Positions 1 through 7,071 are shown, numbered from the stretch's first letter. The stretch is 8,323 nt of DNA from Saprospiraceae bacterium (GCA_020436865.1 JAGQXA010000367.1:1-8323), one strand, 5' to 3'. Notes: generated by a model not told the origin, from the letters alone. Translations and numbers: made by a program.

Positions 1-1
1 C

Positions 2-33
2 TTTTGTAATTCGCACTAAACTGCGTACCTTTG
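2..33 (+). promoter_or_regulatory. Bacteroidota-type promoter of purH
   Basis: A TTTG element at 3-6 is followed, after 19 bases, by TACCTTTG at 26-33. This matches the TTTG-N19-21-TAnnTTTG form recognised by the Bacteroidota primary sigma factor. Transcription would start near position 40, giving a 5' leader of roughly 80 bases before the ATG at 118. The placement also argues against the in-frame TTG at 31 as the purH start, because that TTG lies inside the -7 element. The match to the consensus is seen directly; promoter activity is inferred. Confidence 0.72.
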
Positions 34-71
34 CGCATCTTTTCACGCAAGCCGCAATTTTCAAATGATCA

Positions 72-96
72 GGCTCCTTCGCATTCCCGCGGAGCC
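72..96 (+). promoter_or_regulatory. Possible small hairpin in the purH leader
   Basis: GGCTCC at 72-77 and GGAGCC at 91-96 can pair as a perfect 6-bp stem with a 13-base loop. It lies in the transcribed leader, about 20 bases before the purH ATG, with an A/T-rich unpaired stretch between hairpin and start. No U tract follows it, so it is not a terminator. No purine riboswitch core is recognisable. It may only be chance pairing. Confidence 0.25.
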
Positions 97-117
97 GGTT
101 TTCCCAAAATAATAGCC

Positions 118-1644
118 ATGAGTCGTCGCAAGATCAACACTGCCCTCATTTCCGTATTCTATAAAGACGGTTTGGAACCCATCGTACGCGAACTCCATGG
201 TCAGGGCGTACAGATCCTCTCTACCGGTGGCACCCAATCGTTCATTGAAGGCCTGGGCATCCCGGTTACGGCCGTCGAGGCGCTCACCTCCTATCCTTCG
301 ATCCTCGACGGACGGGTAAAGACCCTGCATCCGAAGGTGTTCGGCGGCATCCTCGCCCGGCGGGAGGAAGATCATCTGGCGCAACTCGAACAGTACGAAC
401 TGCCCCCGATCGATCTGGTGATCGTCGACCTGTATCCCTTTGAAGAAACGGTTGCGAGTACCGACGACGAAGACGCCATCATCGAGAAGATCGACATCGG
501 AGGGATCGCCCTCATCCGGGCCGCCGCCAAGAATTTCCACGACGTGGCCATCGTGCCTTCCCGAAACGAGTACGCGCTCCTGCTCGAACTGCTACAGAAA
601 AAGAATGGCGCCACAGACCTGGAAGACCGCCGCGAACTGGCCCGTCGCGCCTTCCTCGTATCGTCGCACTACGACACGGCTATCTTCCAGTACTTCCACC
701 GGGAGCAGCAGGAGCCGGTCTTCAAGCACAGCATCCTCGACCGGCAATCGCTGCGCTACGGCGAGAACCCGCATCAGCAAGGGGTGTTCTTCGGTCGCCT
801 CGACGAGCTGTTCGACGCTATCGGGGGCAAGGAACTGTCGTACAACAATCTGGTCGACGTCGACGCCGCCGTTGGGATCATGAATGAGTTCAAAGACGGC
901 GAGCCGGCCGTCGCCATCCTCAAGCACACCAACGCCTGTGGCGTAGCCGTACGACCCACCCTCCTCGATGCCTGGAAAGCGGCGCTGGCGGGCGACCCCG
1001 TCTCGGCCTTCGGCGGCATCCTCATCGCCAACAGCCCGATCGACCTGGCTACCGCCGCCGAGATCGACCAGATCTTCTACGAAGTGCTGATCGCTCCCGG
1101 TTTTGACGAAGCCGCACTCGAATTGCTGGCCAAAAAGAAAAAGCGCATTCTGCTGCGCATCAAACATTGGAACATCGCCCCGCAGTCGTTCAAGAGCCTG
1201 CTCAATGGCGTCATTCAGCAAGACGCCGATCTGGCCACCGAAACGGAAGGCGACCTGACCGTGGTCACCGAAAAAGCCCCGTCTAAAGCCGAGGTCGCCG
1301 ACCTGCTGTTCGCCAACAAATGCGTCAAACACCTCAAGTCGAATACGATCGTGCTGGCCAAAGGCCAACAACTACTGGGCATGGGCTGCGGACAAACCAG
1401 TCGCGTCGACGCCCTAGAACAGGCCGTCGCCAAAGCCAAACGCTTCGGCTTCGATCTGCAAGGCGCCGTGATGGCCTCCGACGCCTTCTTTCCCTTCCCC
1501 GATTGCGTAGAGATCGCCGATCAGGCCGGGATCACCGCCGTGATCCAGCCGGGTGGATCGATCCGCGATCAGGACAGTATCGACTACTGCAACGAGCAGG
1601 GGTTGTCGATGGTCACCACGGGGGTGCGGCATTTCAGGCATTGA
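118..1644 (+). CDS. purH: Bifunctional AICAR formyltransferase / IMP cyclohydrolase
   Basis: PurH carries out the last two steps of de novo purine synthesis in the cytoplasm: 10-formyl-THF-dependent formylation of AICAR, then closure of FAICAR to IMP. The product is 508 residues from the ATG at 118, normal for the family. An in-frame TTG at 31 would add 29 residues but lies in the promoter -7 element. The N-terminal MGS-like cyclohydrolase domain shows STGGT (35-39), LHPK (70-73) and RAAAKN. The formyltransferase part shows LRYGENPHQ (from 212), the catalytic Lys-His pair at 269-270 in KHTNACG, SAFGGI, DAFFPFPD (from 455), GGSIRD and the C-terminal HFRH. The gene is intact. Two local variants, VFGGIL after LHPK and ACG rather than PCG after KHTN, look like lineage differences rather than damage. 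coaX follows 55 bases downstream, possibly co-transcribed. Confidence 0.97.
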   Translation: MSRRKINTALISVFYKDGLEPIVRELHGQGVQILSTGGTQSFIEGLGIPVTAVEALTSYPSILDGRVKTLHPKVFGGILARREEDHLAQLEQYELPPIDLVIVDLYPFEETVASTDDEDAIIEKIDIGGIALIRAAAKNFHDVAIVPSRNEYALLLELLQKKNGATDLEDRRELARRAFLVSSHYDTAIFQYFHREQQEPVFKHSILDRQSLRYGENPHQQGVFFGRLDELFDAIGGKELSYNNLVDVDAAVGIMNEFKDGEPAVAILKHTNACGVAVRPTLLDAWKAALAGDPVSAFGGILIANSPIDLATAAEIDQIFYEVLIAPGFDEAALELLAKKKKRILLRIKHWNIAPQSFKSLLNGVIQQDADLATETEGDLTVVTEKAPSKAEVADLLFANKCVKHLKSNTIVLAKGQQLLGMGCGQTSRVDALEQAVAKAKRFGFDLQGAVMASDAFFPFPDCVEIADQAGITAVIQPGGSIRDQDSIDYCNEQGLSMVTTGVRHFRH

Positions 1645-1653
1645 GGCAGGGGA

Positions 1654-1688
1654 GGTGAGAGGTGAGATTTGAGAGGTGAGACTTGGGA
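1654..1688 (+). repeat. Heptamer tandem repeat array (unit about GGTGAGA)
   Basis: Five consecutive 7-base units fill most of the purH-coaX gap: GGTGAGA (1654-1660), GGTGAGA (1661-1667), TTTGAGA (1668-1674), GGTGAGA (1675-1681) and CTTGGGA (1682-1688). Three units are identical, one differs at two positions and the last is more diverged. The array starts 9 bases after the purH stop and ends 11 bases before the coaX ATG, so it would lie in the coaX leader. The 7-base period cannot keep a reading frame, consistent with non-coding DNA. Its GA-rich units may act as ribosome-binding or spacer sequence, but this is not shown. Confidence 0.8.
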
Positions 1689-1699
1689 AAACGGCGAAA

Positions 1700-2434
1700 A
1701 TGATAAATCTGGCGATCGATATTGGAAACACGCGTTGCAAGCTTGGGCTCTTTGCCGGAGTGGAACTGATCCGGCAGGAGATCTGGCCGGAGATCGACGC
1801 CGGACGCCTGGCCGAATACGCGTACAACCAAAAGGTGCAAAACGTCATCTTTTCATCGGTCGGCCAACTAGAGCCCGATGCGATCGGTCCGCTGCCGGCC
1901 GGTTTGACGGTCTTGCAGCTAAGCGCCCAGACGCCGCTTCCGATCGTCAACGCCTACGCCACCCCCGAAACGCTCGGTAAAGACCGGCTGGCGGCGGTGG
2001 TCGGAGCCTTTGAGCTCTTTCCGGGAGAAAACTGCCTGGTCATCGACGCGGGCACCTGTTTGACCACCGATCTGCTCAGCGCCGAGGGCGTGTACGTCGG
2101 CGGCAACATTTCCCCGGGTATTCGCATGCGGCTGCGGGCCATGCACGAATTTACTGCACGCTTGCCGCTGGTCGAACCGGGCCCGATCGACGATCTGCTC
2201 GGCAGCAGCACCGAAACGGCGCTGCGCAACGGCGGTCAACTCGGCGCCATACTGGAAACCGAACAACTCATTACCCGCTGTGAAGAGCGTTTCGGCCCGC
2301 TCCGGGTACTCTTTACCGGCGGCGATGCCGAAGTGTTTGAGAAAAGCTTGAAAAAGAAGATATTTGTAAACCACAATTTGGTCCTCCTCGGGCTGAATAA
2401 AATCCTCCGCTATAATGTCCCTTTGCAGGATTAG
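1700..2434 (+). CDS. coaX: Type III pantothenate kinase
   Basis: CoaX phosphorylates pantothenate with ATP, the first committed step of coenzyme A synthesis. Type III enzymes belong to the ASKHA (acetate and sugar kinase/Hsc70/actin) fold, need a monovalent cation and are not feedback-inhibited by CoA. The 244-residue product is of typical length. It has the phosphate-binding DIGNT at residues 7-11, GKDR at 93-96, DAGT at 116-119 and GGNISPG at 134-140, all in the usual order. The ATG at 1700 puts DIGNT in its normal place; an upstream in-frame GTG at 1676 lies in the heptamer repeats and would add an unconserved tail. The stop overlaps the next gene by 20 bases, so the two are surely co-transcribed and probably translationally coupled. 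Confidence 0.95.
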   Translation: MINLAIDIGNTRCKLGLFAGVELIRQEIWPEIDAGRLAEYAYNQKVQNVIFSSVGQLEPDAIGPLPAGLTVLQLSAQTPLPIVNAYATPETLGKDRLAAVVGAFELFPGENCLVIDAGTCLTTDLLSAEGVYVGGNISPGIRMRLRAMHEFTARLPLVEPGPIDDLLGSSTETALRNGGQLGAILETEQLITRCEERFGPLRVLFTGGDAEVFEKSLKKKIFVNHNLVLLGLNKILRYNVPLQD

Positions 2435-3746
2435 GCTGTTACTGACCATTGTTCTGACCGGCACGAGTTTACTCGCGCTGGCTCAACCCAAAGATAATTC
2501 TCCATACTCCCGGCTTGGATTGGGCGACTTCGTCAATCAGCAGTTTGCTGCCAACAGCAGTTTCGGCGGCCTTTCTGCGGCACTCCAGGATCCTTTCCAC
2601 ATTAATCTGCTCAACCCGGCTTCCCTCGCTTATCTGCGGTCGACCTCGTACGAACTGGGCTTTTACGCCAAGTATGCCGACCTGAAGGGCGCCGACGAAT
2701 CGGCAGGCATCTGGAGCGGCAACCTCAACTATATGGCCCTGGGCTTTCCGATGCGCAATCCGCTCAACGACCTGCTCGAGCGTCGCAAGTCCGATTTCAA
2801 CTGGGGAATGACCCTGGCCCTGCTGCCCTATACCAATGTCGGATATGACCTGCAGATCACCGAGGTGCAGCCCAACGTCGACACGACGATCAACATTTTT
2901 CAGGGCACCGGCGGCACCTATAAACTTTATTGGGGAAACGGCATTAAGTATAAGGACCTGTCGCTCGGCCTCAATCTGGGCTATTTCTTCGGAAAGATCT
3001 CCAACAGCCGCGAAGTGTCTTTCAGCGACCTTGGCGTGGCCTACCAAAACTCGTTCGACGACGAGATCAGCGTGCGCGGCCTGCTCTGGAGCCTGGGAGC
3101 CCAGTACCGACTGGTTTTCAAAAAACCGGGTGAAAATGGCGTACCCGAACCGTCGGGGCACCGTCTGATCTTTGGCGCATATGGCAATTCCAGCCAGCCT
3201 TTTGACACGAACAGCAGTAAATTTTATCGCGGAATTAACTTTCTTTACTCCGACGTGGATACGGTTCTGTACGAAAAGGACGTTCTAGAATCCGGAAAAC
3301 TTCCCGCCGAAGTGACGGCCGGAATTACCTACGAATACCAGGACCGGCTCCGCCTGGGCATCGAATATGCCTTTAGCCAGTGGAGCAACTATGAGAATGA
3401 GGCCAAACCCGAGAACCTTTCCGACCGTTGGCGGATCGCATTCGGTGGAGAATACATCCCCGACGCCACCTCCTATAACGATTACGGAAAGCGGATCCGG
3501 TACCGGTTCGGCATGTTCTATGCTAAAGATCCCCGCAGTTTTGACAACACCCTGCAACACTATGGTCTGACCTTCGGATTCGGTTTGCCGATTATTTTGC
3601 CCCGACAACAGACCTCTTTTGTTAATTTTGCATTCGAATTGGGTCAATTCGGCAATGCCGACACCTTGCGTGAGACTTACGGCAAGCTTACCGTCGGGTT
3701 CACCCTCAACGATAATTCTTGGTTTTTCAAACGCAAATTCAACTAA
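2415..3746 (+). CDS. Outer-membrane beta-barrel protein, FadL/PorV-like
   Basis: This 443-residue protein begins with a clear signal peptide: a short basic start with Arg5 and Arg7, a hydrophobic core at 8-22, and likely cleavage after Ala23 (ALA before Gln). The mature N-terminus, with NSPYSRLGLGDF followed by NPASLAYL, resembles the FadL/OMPP1 and PorV-like barrels of Bacteroidota. The rest alternates hydrophobic and polar residues with many Tyr, Phe and Gly and turn-rich loops. It ends in an amphipathic strand and the aromatic/basic tail WFFKRKFN, as outer-membrane barrels often do. It may carry hydrophobic substrates, as FadL does, or serve as an envelope scaffold; the substrate is unknown. 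The ATG lies inside the coaX end (20-base overlap) and the TPR gene starts 2 bases after the stop, so it sits mid-operon. Confidence 0.82.
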   Translation: MSLCRIRLLLTIVLTGTSLLALAQPKDNSPYSRLGLGDFVNQQFAANSSFGGLSAALQDPFHINLLNPASLAYLRSTSYELGFYAKYADLKGADESAGIWSGNLNYMALGFPMRNPLNDLLERRKSDFNWGMTLALLPYTNVGYDLQITEVQPNVDTTINIFQGTGGTYKLYWGNGIKYKDLSLGLNLGYFFGKISNSREVSFSDLGVAYQNSFDDEISVRGLLWSLGAQYRLVFKKPGENGVPEPSGHRLIFGAYGNSSQPFDTNSSKFYRGINFLYSDVDTVLYEKDVLESGKLPAEVTAGITYEYQDRLRLGIEYAFSQWSNYENEAKPENLSDRWRIAFGGEYIPDATSYNDYGKRIRYRFGMFYAKDPRSFDNTLQHYGLTFGFGLPIILPRQQTSFVNFAFELGQFGNADTLRETYGKLTVGFTLNDNSWFFKRKFN

Positions 3747-3748
3747 TT

Positions 3749-5146
3749 ATGATGAGGCTTGAAAATTGGATAAAGCTCGCCCTGACGGCGGCGATTACCC
3801 TGGTCGCCAACTTCACCGCACAGGGTCAGTGCGAAAACTGGATCGGTAAGTCTTTCGAGGAACAGGCATCGGAAGAACACGTCCTCTACCGCCAGTTCCT
3901 CAAAAGCGAAAACTACACCGAAGCCTTCAAGCACTGGCAAAAGGCCTATGAACTCGCCCCGGCTGCCGACGGCCAACGCCCCTTCCACTACTCAGACGGT
4001 CGGGCCCTCTACATGGAAAAATACAAGGCCGCAACCGACGAGGCCCAAAAGAAGGAATTCGCCGACAACATCCTGCGCCTCTACGACGAACAGATCAAAT
4101 GCTATGGCGACGACGCCTTCCTGCTCGGCCGCAAAGCCTTCGATATGTTCTATCACCTGCGCACGCCCTACCCGACCTTGCTCGCCACCCTCAAGGAGGC
4201 CGTAGCCAAAGGGGGCAACAAAACGGAGTACATCGTGCTCGATCCCTACGCCCACGTTATCGTCCACCTGTTCCAAAATGATCAGATGCCGGTCGAAGAG
4301 GCCCGGGAAACGATCCTCCGGCTGAACGAGATCGCCGACTACAATGTCGAGAACAACAATGATTACGGCCCCTATTATCAGCAGGCCAAAGACGCCATGA
4401 ACGGCACCCTGCAAGCCGTCGAATACGATATCTTCGACTGCGCCTACTACAAGGAAAAGTTCGAGCCGGAATTCAAGGCCAATCCCGACGACTACGAAAA
4501 GATCAAGTTGATGTATAACCGCCTGGTCGCCCAGGGTTGTGCCGAAGACGATCCGCTCGTCGCGCAGCTCAAATCGCGCTACGACGAGGTCGTTTCCGCC
4601 ATCAATGCCGAGAAACTGGCCGAATTCTACATTGAAAACCCTGGCGCCCACGCCAAAGCCCTCTACGATGAAGGCAAATACTCCGAAGCGATCTCCAAGT
4701 ACAAGGAAGCCATCGACAAGGAAGAGGGCAAAGGCGATGGAGCCGACAACGAAACGCTGGCCACCTACAATTTCGCCATCGCCTCCATCCTGTTCCGCAA
4801 GATGGACCAGTACTCTTCCGCTCGCGAATACGCCCGGAAGGCCGCCAAGCTGAAGCCCAACTGGGGGCAGCCGTATATGGCCATCGGCGACATGTATGCC
4901 GCCAGCAGCAACTCCTGTGGCAAGGATTCCTGGGACAAGCAGATCGCCGTACTGGCCGCACTCGACAAGTACGCCTACGCCAAGTCGATCGACGATTCCG
5001 TCGCCGATGAAGCCAACAGCAAGATCGCGAAGTATAGCGGTTTCCGCCCTGAACGCCAGGAAGGCTTCATGCGGGGCATCAAGGAAGGCCAAACTGTCAA
5101 GGTCGGCTGCTGGATCGGCGAATCGGTCGTGGTGCGCTTCCAATAA
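3749..5146 (+). CDS. Exported TPR protein with six cysteines
   Basis: A 465-residue protein, counted from the first of two adjacent ATGs (3749 and 3752); both are plausible starts. Residues 1-26 form a signal peptide ending AQG. Gln at position 27 argues against lipidation at Cys28, so a soluble periplasmic or surface protein is likely. TPR-like helical pairs are visible at about 45-72, 304-322 and 338-387. Only six cysteines occur (28, 118, 231, 264, 390, 454), each matched in the paralogue at 5246-6685. Shared blocks include APAADG, GRKAFD (from 127), YDEQIKCY and the C-terminal VGCWIGES. The even, conserved cysteine count in an exported protein suggests three disulfides. It starts 2 bases after the barrel gene, and a strong terminator follows its stop. 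I know of no assigned function; TPRs usually mediate protein-protein contacts. Confidence 0.85.
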   Translation: MMRLENWIKLALTAAITLVANFTAQGQCENWIGKSFEEQASEEHVLYRQFLKSENYTEAFKHWQKAYELAPAADGQRPFHYSDGRALYMEKYKAATDEAQKKEFADNILRLYDEQIKCYGDDAFLLGRKAFDMFYHLRTPYPTLLATLKEAVAKGGNKTEYIVLDPYAHVIVHLFQNDQMPVEEARETILRLNEIADYNVENNNDYGPYYQQAKDAMNGTLQAVEYDIFDCAYYKEKFEPEFKANPDDYEKIKLMYNRLVAQGCAEDDPLVAQLKSRYDEVVSAINAEKLAEFYIENPGAHAKALYDEGKYSEAISKYKEAIDKEEGKGDGADNETLATYNFAIASILFRKMDQYSSAREYARKAAKLKPNWGQPYMAIGDMYAASSNSCGKDSWDKQIAVLAALDKYAYAKSIDDSVADEANSKIAKYSGFRPERQEGFMRGIKEGQTVKVGCWIGESVVVRFQ

Positions 5147-5169
5147 TAGCCCATCCAAAAAACTTGTGG

Positions 5170-5216
5170 AAAAGAGCTTCGTTCGAACCTTTGGAACGAA
5201 GCTCTTTTTTATTTTT
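5170..5216 (+). terminator. Strong intrinsic terminator after the operon
   Basis: A perfect 15-bp stem pairs 5170-5184 with 5194-5208 around a 9-base loop (5185-5193). T-rich sequence continues through 5216, interrupted by one A. It lies 23 bases after the TPR gene stop, a textbook intrinsic terminator. The loop flank contains GTTCGAAC, itself a palindrome, so a smaller alternative hairpin is possible. It should end most transcripts from the purH/coaX side and separate the two TPR paralogues. Confidence 0.92.
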
Positions 5217-5217
5217 A
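5190..5217 (+). promoter_or_regulatory. Weak promoter candidate for the TPR lipoprotein gene
   Basis: TATTTTTA at 5210-5217 differs at one base from the Bacteroidota -7 element TAnnTTTG, and a TTTG lies at 5190-5193. The 16-base spacing is shorter than the usual 19-21, and both parts fall in the terminator loop and T tract. A transcript from here would begin near 5224, about 20 bases before the ATG. The gene could instead depend on terminator read-through. Confidence 0.2.
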
Positions 5218-5245
5218 GGCTTCCACCATTGAAAAATGAATCGCT

Positions 5246-6685
5246 ATGAAAAATAAGAATGGGTGGCTGTTGCCCACTTTCCTCCTACTGCTCATCGTGG
5301 CTTGCACTCCCAAAACCACGGAAAAAGCCACGACCACCGAACCGACGACCACCCAACCTGCTCCGCCCCCGCCGGAAGAAGCGTTGAGCCCCTGCCCAAA
5401 GTTTACCGAGGCGCCAAACCCCGACGAGGCCGAAACCAACTACGTGCTATACCGCGATTTTCTGCGGGCGGGCGATTTCACCCAGGCCTACCAGTTCTGG
5501 CAGAAAGTCTATGAAGTCGCTCCAGCCGCCGACGGCCGCCGCAATACCGTGCTTTCCGACGGCATTTACTTCTACGAGCGCCTCTACGGCGGAGAAGAGG
5601 ATTCCCTCGCCCGCGAGCACTACATCGACCTCATCTTCGAACTGTACGATCAGATCGACCGCTGCTATCCGGAAGGAGGATATGTCGACGGCCGCAAAGC
5701 CTTCGACCTGTTCTATAAATACCCGCATCGCGCCAGCAAGGAGGAGATCTACGCGTTGTTTAAGGAATCGATCGATACCGATGGGATCGATGCCCAGTAC
5801 TTCGTTTTGAACCCCTTCACCTCGCTACTGGTCGATCTCTATTTTGAAGGAACGGTCACGCTAAGCGAAGCCCGAAAATATCAGGAACTGGTGCGACAGG
5901 TACTGGCCAAAGGACTGGCTGAATGCAAAGGCAACGAATGCGAACACTGGCGGATCATCGAACAATACGCCCCGGTGCGCCTCGAAGCGTTCGAAACCGT
6001 CAAAGGCTTCTACGACTGTTCGTACTACGAAGAGAAATACTTCCCCGACTTTGTGGAAAATCCCACCGATTGCGACATCATCCGCACGGCATACAGCCGC
6101 TTCAAGTGGGGCGACTGCCCCGAAGCCGACGAGAAATTCAAACAGATCATCGCCGCCGGCAATGAGCACTGCGTCGAAACCGGGCCGCTCGAACTAGCCT
6201 ATGACGCCTTAAGGGAAGCTAATTATCCGGAAGCCATCAACCTGTTCAAAAAGGCCGCCGAAGAGGAAACGAACAACAGCAAAAAGGCCAACATCCTGCT
6301 GCTGGTCGCCAAGGTGTACTACTCGCACCTAAAGAACTACCCGCAGGCCCGGCAGTACGCCCGCGAAGCCGCCAGCTATCGCCCGGGCTGGGGAGAACCG
6401 TATATGCTGATCGGCCGGCTCTATGCCTCCAGTGGGCCGCTTTGCGGTCCTGGCCGGGGCTGGGACAGCCAGATCGTCACCTGGCCCGCTATCGACATGT
6501 GGAACAAGGCGAAGAGCATCGATTCCAGTGTCGCCTCCGAAGCGCGCAAGTTGATCGCTCGTTACGAGAAGTTCATGCCGACGATCGAAGATATCTTTCA
6601 GCGAAACCGCCAGGAAGGGGAATCCTTCTACGTGGGCTGCTGGATACAGGAAAGTACGATCATCCGGGCCGCCCCCCGGCAGTAG
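5246..6685 (+). CDS. TPR lipoprotein, paralogue of the upstream TPR protein
   Basis: A 479-residue protein with a signal peptidase II signal: hydrophobic core at 8-19 and lipobox I-V-A-C with lipidated Cys20. A Thr/Pro-rich linker (about 22-45) then leads into a body colinear with the protein at 3749-5146. The offset is a constant 22 residues from the first shared cysteine to GRKAFD (149), then 27 residues further on. TPR-like helical pairs occur at about 67-94, 317-341 and 349-396. Cysteines 50, 140, 258, 291, 400 and 465 match the paralogue's six. Extra cysteines lie at 227 and 232 (in a small CKGNEC insertion), 276 and 309. The C-terminus repeats VGCWI-x-ES. It is probably anchored in a membrane, facing the periplasm or the cell surface. 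No function is known to me; a role with the neighbouring barrel is inferred from context only. Confidence 0.85.
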   Translation: MKNKNGWLLPTFLLLLIVACTPKTTEKATTTEPTTTQPAPPPPEEALSPCPKFTEAPNPDEAETNYVLYRDFLRAGDFTQAYQFWQKVYEVAPAADGRRNTVLSDGIYFYERLYGGEEDSLAREHYIDLIFELYDQIDRCYPEGGYVDGRKAFDLFYKYPHRASKEEIYALFKESIDTDGIDAQYFVLNPFTSLLVDLYFEGTVTLSEARKYQELVRQVLAKGLAECKGNECEHWRIIEQYAPVRLEAFETVKGFYDCSYYEEKYFPDFVENPTDCDIIRTAYSRFKWGDCPEADEKFKQIIAAGNEHCVETGPLELAYDALREANYPEAINLFKKAAEEETNNSKKANILLLVAKVYYSHLKNYPQARQYAREAASYRPGWGEPYMLIGRLYASSGPLCGPGRGWDSQIVTWPAIDMWNKAKSIDSSVASEARKLIARYEKFMPTIEDIFQRNRQEGESFYVGCWIQESTIIRAAPRQ

Positions 6686-6696
6686 GCCCGCAAGCA

Positions 6697-6729
6697 AAGA
6701 AGGGGGCCTGCCGAGCAGGTCCCCTTCTT
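6697..6729. terminator. Bidirectional hairpin between convergent genes
   Basis: Bases 6697-6711 pair with 6715-6729 in a 15-bp stem containing one G-T wobble (6706/6720), with a CGA loop. It starts 11 bases after the TPR lipoprotein stop and ends one base before the thioredoxin stop codon on the other strand. The arms end in A-rich/T-rich sequence giving short T runs on both strands, so it probably terminates both genes. The T runs are interrupted, so efficiency is uncertain. Confidence 0.8.
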
Positions 6730-6730
6730 A

Positions 6731-7054
6731 TTATCCGATGCCGGCTTGTTCGGAAATCAGCGCCTCGAGCTGCTGCTTGAGGACCGGGAGGGTTTGCACG
6801 CCCATGGCCCGCCACTTCAGCTCGCCGCCCTGAAAGATCATTAGCGTCGGAATGCTGAAGATCTGCAATTTGGAAGCCAGCGCCTCATTGCGATCGACGT
6901 CGATCTTGACGACCTTGGCGCGCGCGCCCATCTCTTTTTTCAACTCTTCCAGCATGGGAGCCTGTACGCGGCACGGGCCACACCAATCGGCATAGAAATC
7001 GATCAATACCGGTTCCTTCGAGTTGATCAGTTCTGTGAAAGAGGTCTTACTCAT
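6731..7054 (-). CDS. trxA: Thioredoxin
   Basis: A 107-residue single-domain thioredoxin, full length for the family and without a signal peptide, so cytoplasmic. It reduces disulfides in client proteins such as ribonucleotide reductase and peroxiredoxins, and is itself reduced by thioredoxin reductase. The redox site WCGPC is at 24-28, preceded by the buried Asp19 in DFYADW. Pro33 follows in the active-site helix, the cis-proline is Pro69 in SIPT, and the Gly76-Gly77 turn precedes the last strand. It converges on the TPR lipoprotein gene across a shared hairpin and diverges from the FKBP gene. Being cytoplasmic, it is unlikely to act directly on the exported cysteine-rich TPR proteins, so adjacency alone does not imply a shared pathway. 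Confidence 0.95.
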   Translation of the reverse strand: MSKTSFTELINSKEPVLIDFYADWCGPCRVQAPMLEELKKEMGARAKVVKIDVDRNEALASKLQIFSIPTLMIFQGGELKWRAMGVQTLPVLKQQLEALISEQAGIG

Positions 7055-7071
7055 AAGGTGTTTCTTAAGAA

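Noticed and set aside
31..117. 29-residue N-terminal extension of PurH from a TTG start
   Set aside because: The TTG is part of the TACCTTTG promoter element, and PurH proteins normally begin near the MSRRKI segment.
592..1371. Antisense open frame (259 codons) opposite purH
   Set aside because: The sense strand is unmistakable purH with catalytic motifs; the antisense product resembles no family and is a codon-bias shadow.
1676..1699. GTG start for CoaX eight residues upstream
   Set aside because: It lies in the heptamer repeats; the ATG at 1700 places DIGNT at the normal distance from the N-terminus.
3992..5158. Long antisense open frame (388 codons) opposite the exported TPR gene
   Set aside because: It mirrors a well-supported coding gene, has no recognisable domain, and its low-complexity Val/Gly/Asp/Leu composition is what the reverse complement of a GC-biased gene yields. 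It has no promoter or spacing of its own.
5236..5256. Six-residue upstream ORF overlapping the TPR lipoprotein start
   Set aside because: An ATG at 5236 and a TAA at 5254-5256 exist in another frame, but so short a frame occurs easily by chance and has no other support.
6731..7054. Thioredoxin as the redox partner of the cysteine-rich TPR proteins
   Set aside because: It has no signal peptide and the usual cytoplasmic WCGPC site, and it is on the opposite strand; exported disulfides would need a DsbA- or TlpA-like partner, which is not in the window.
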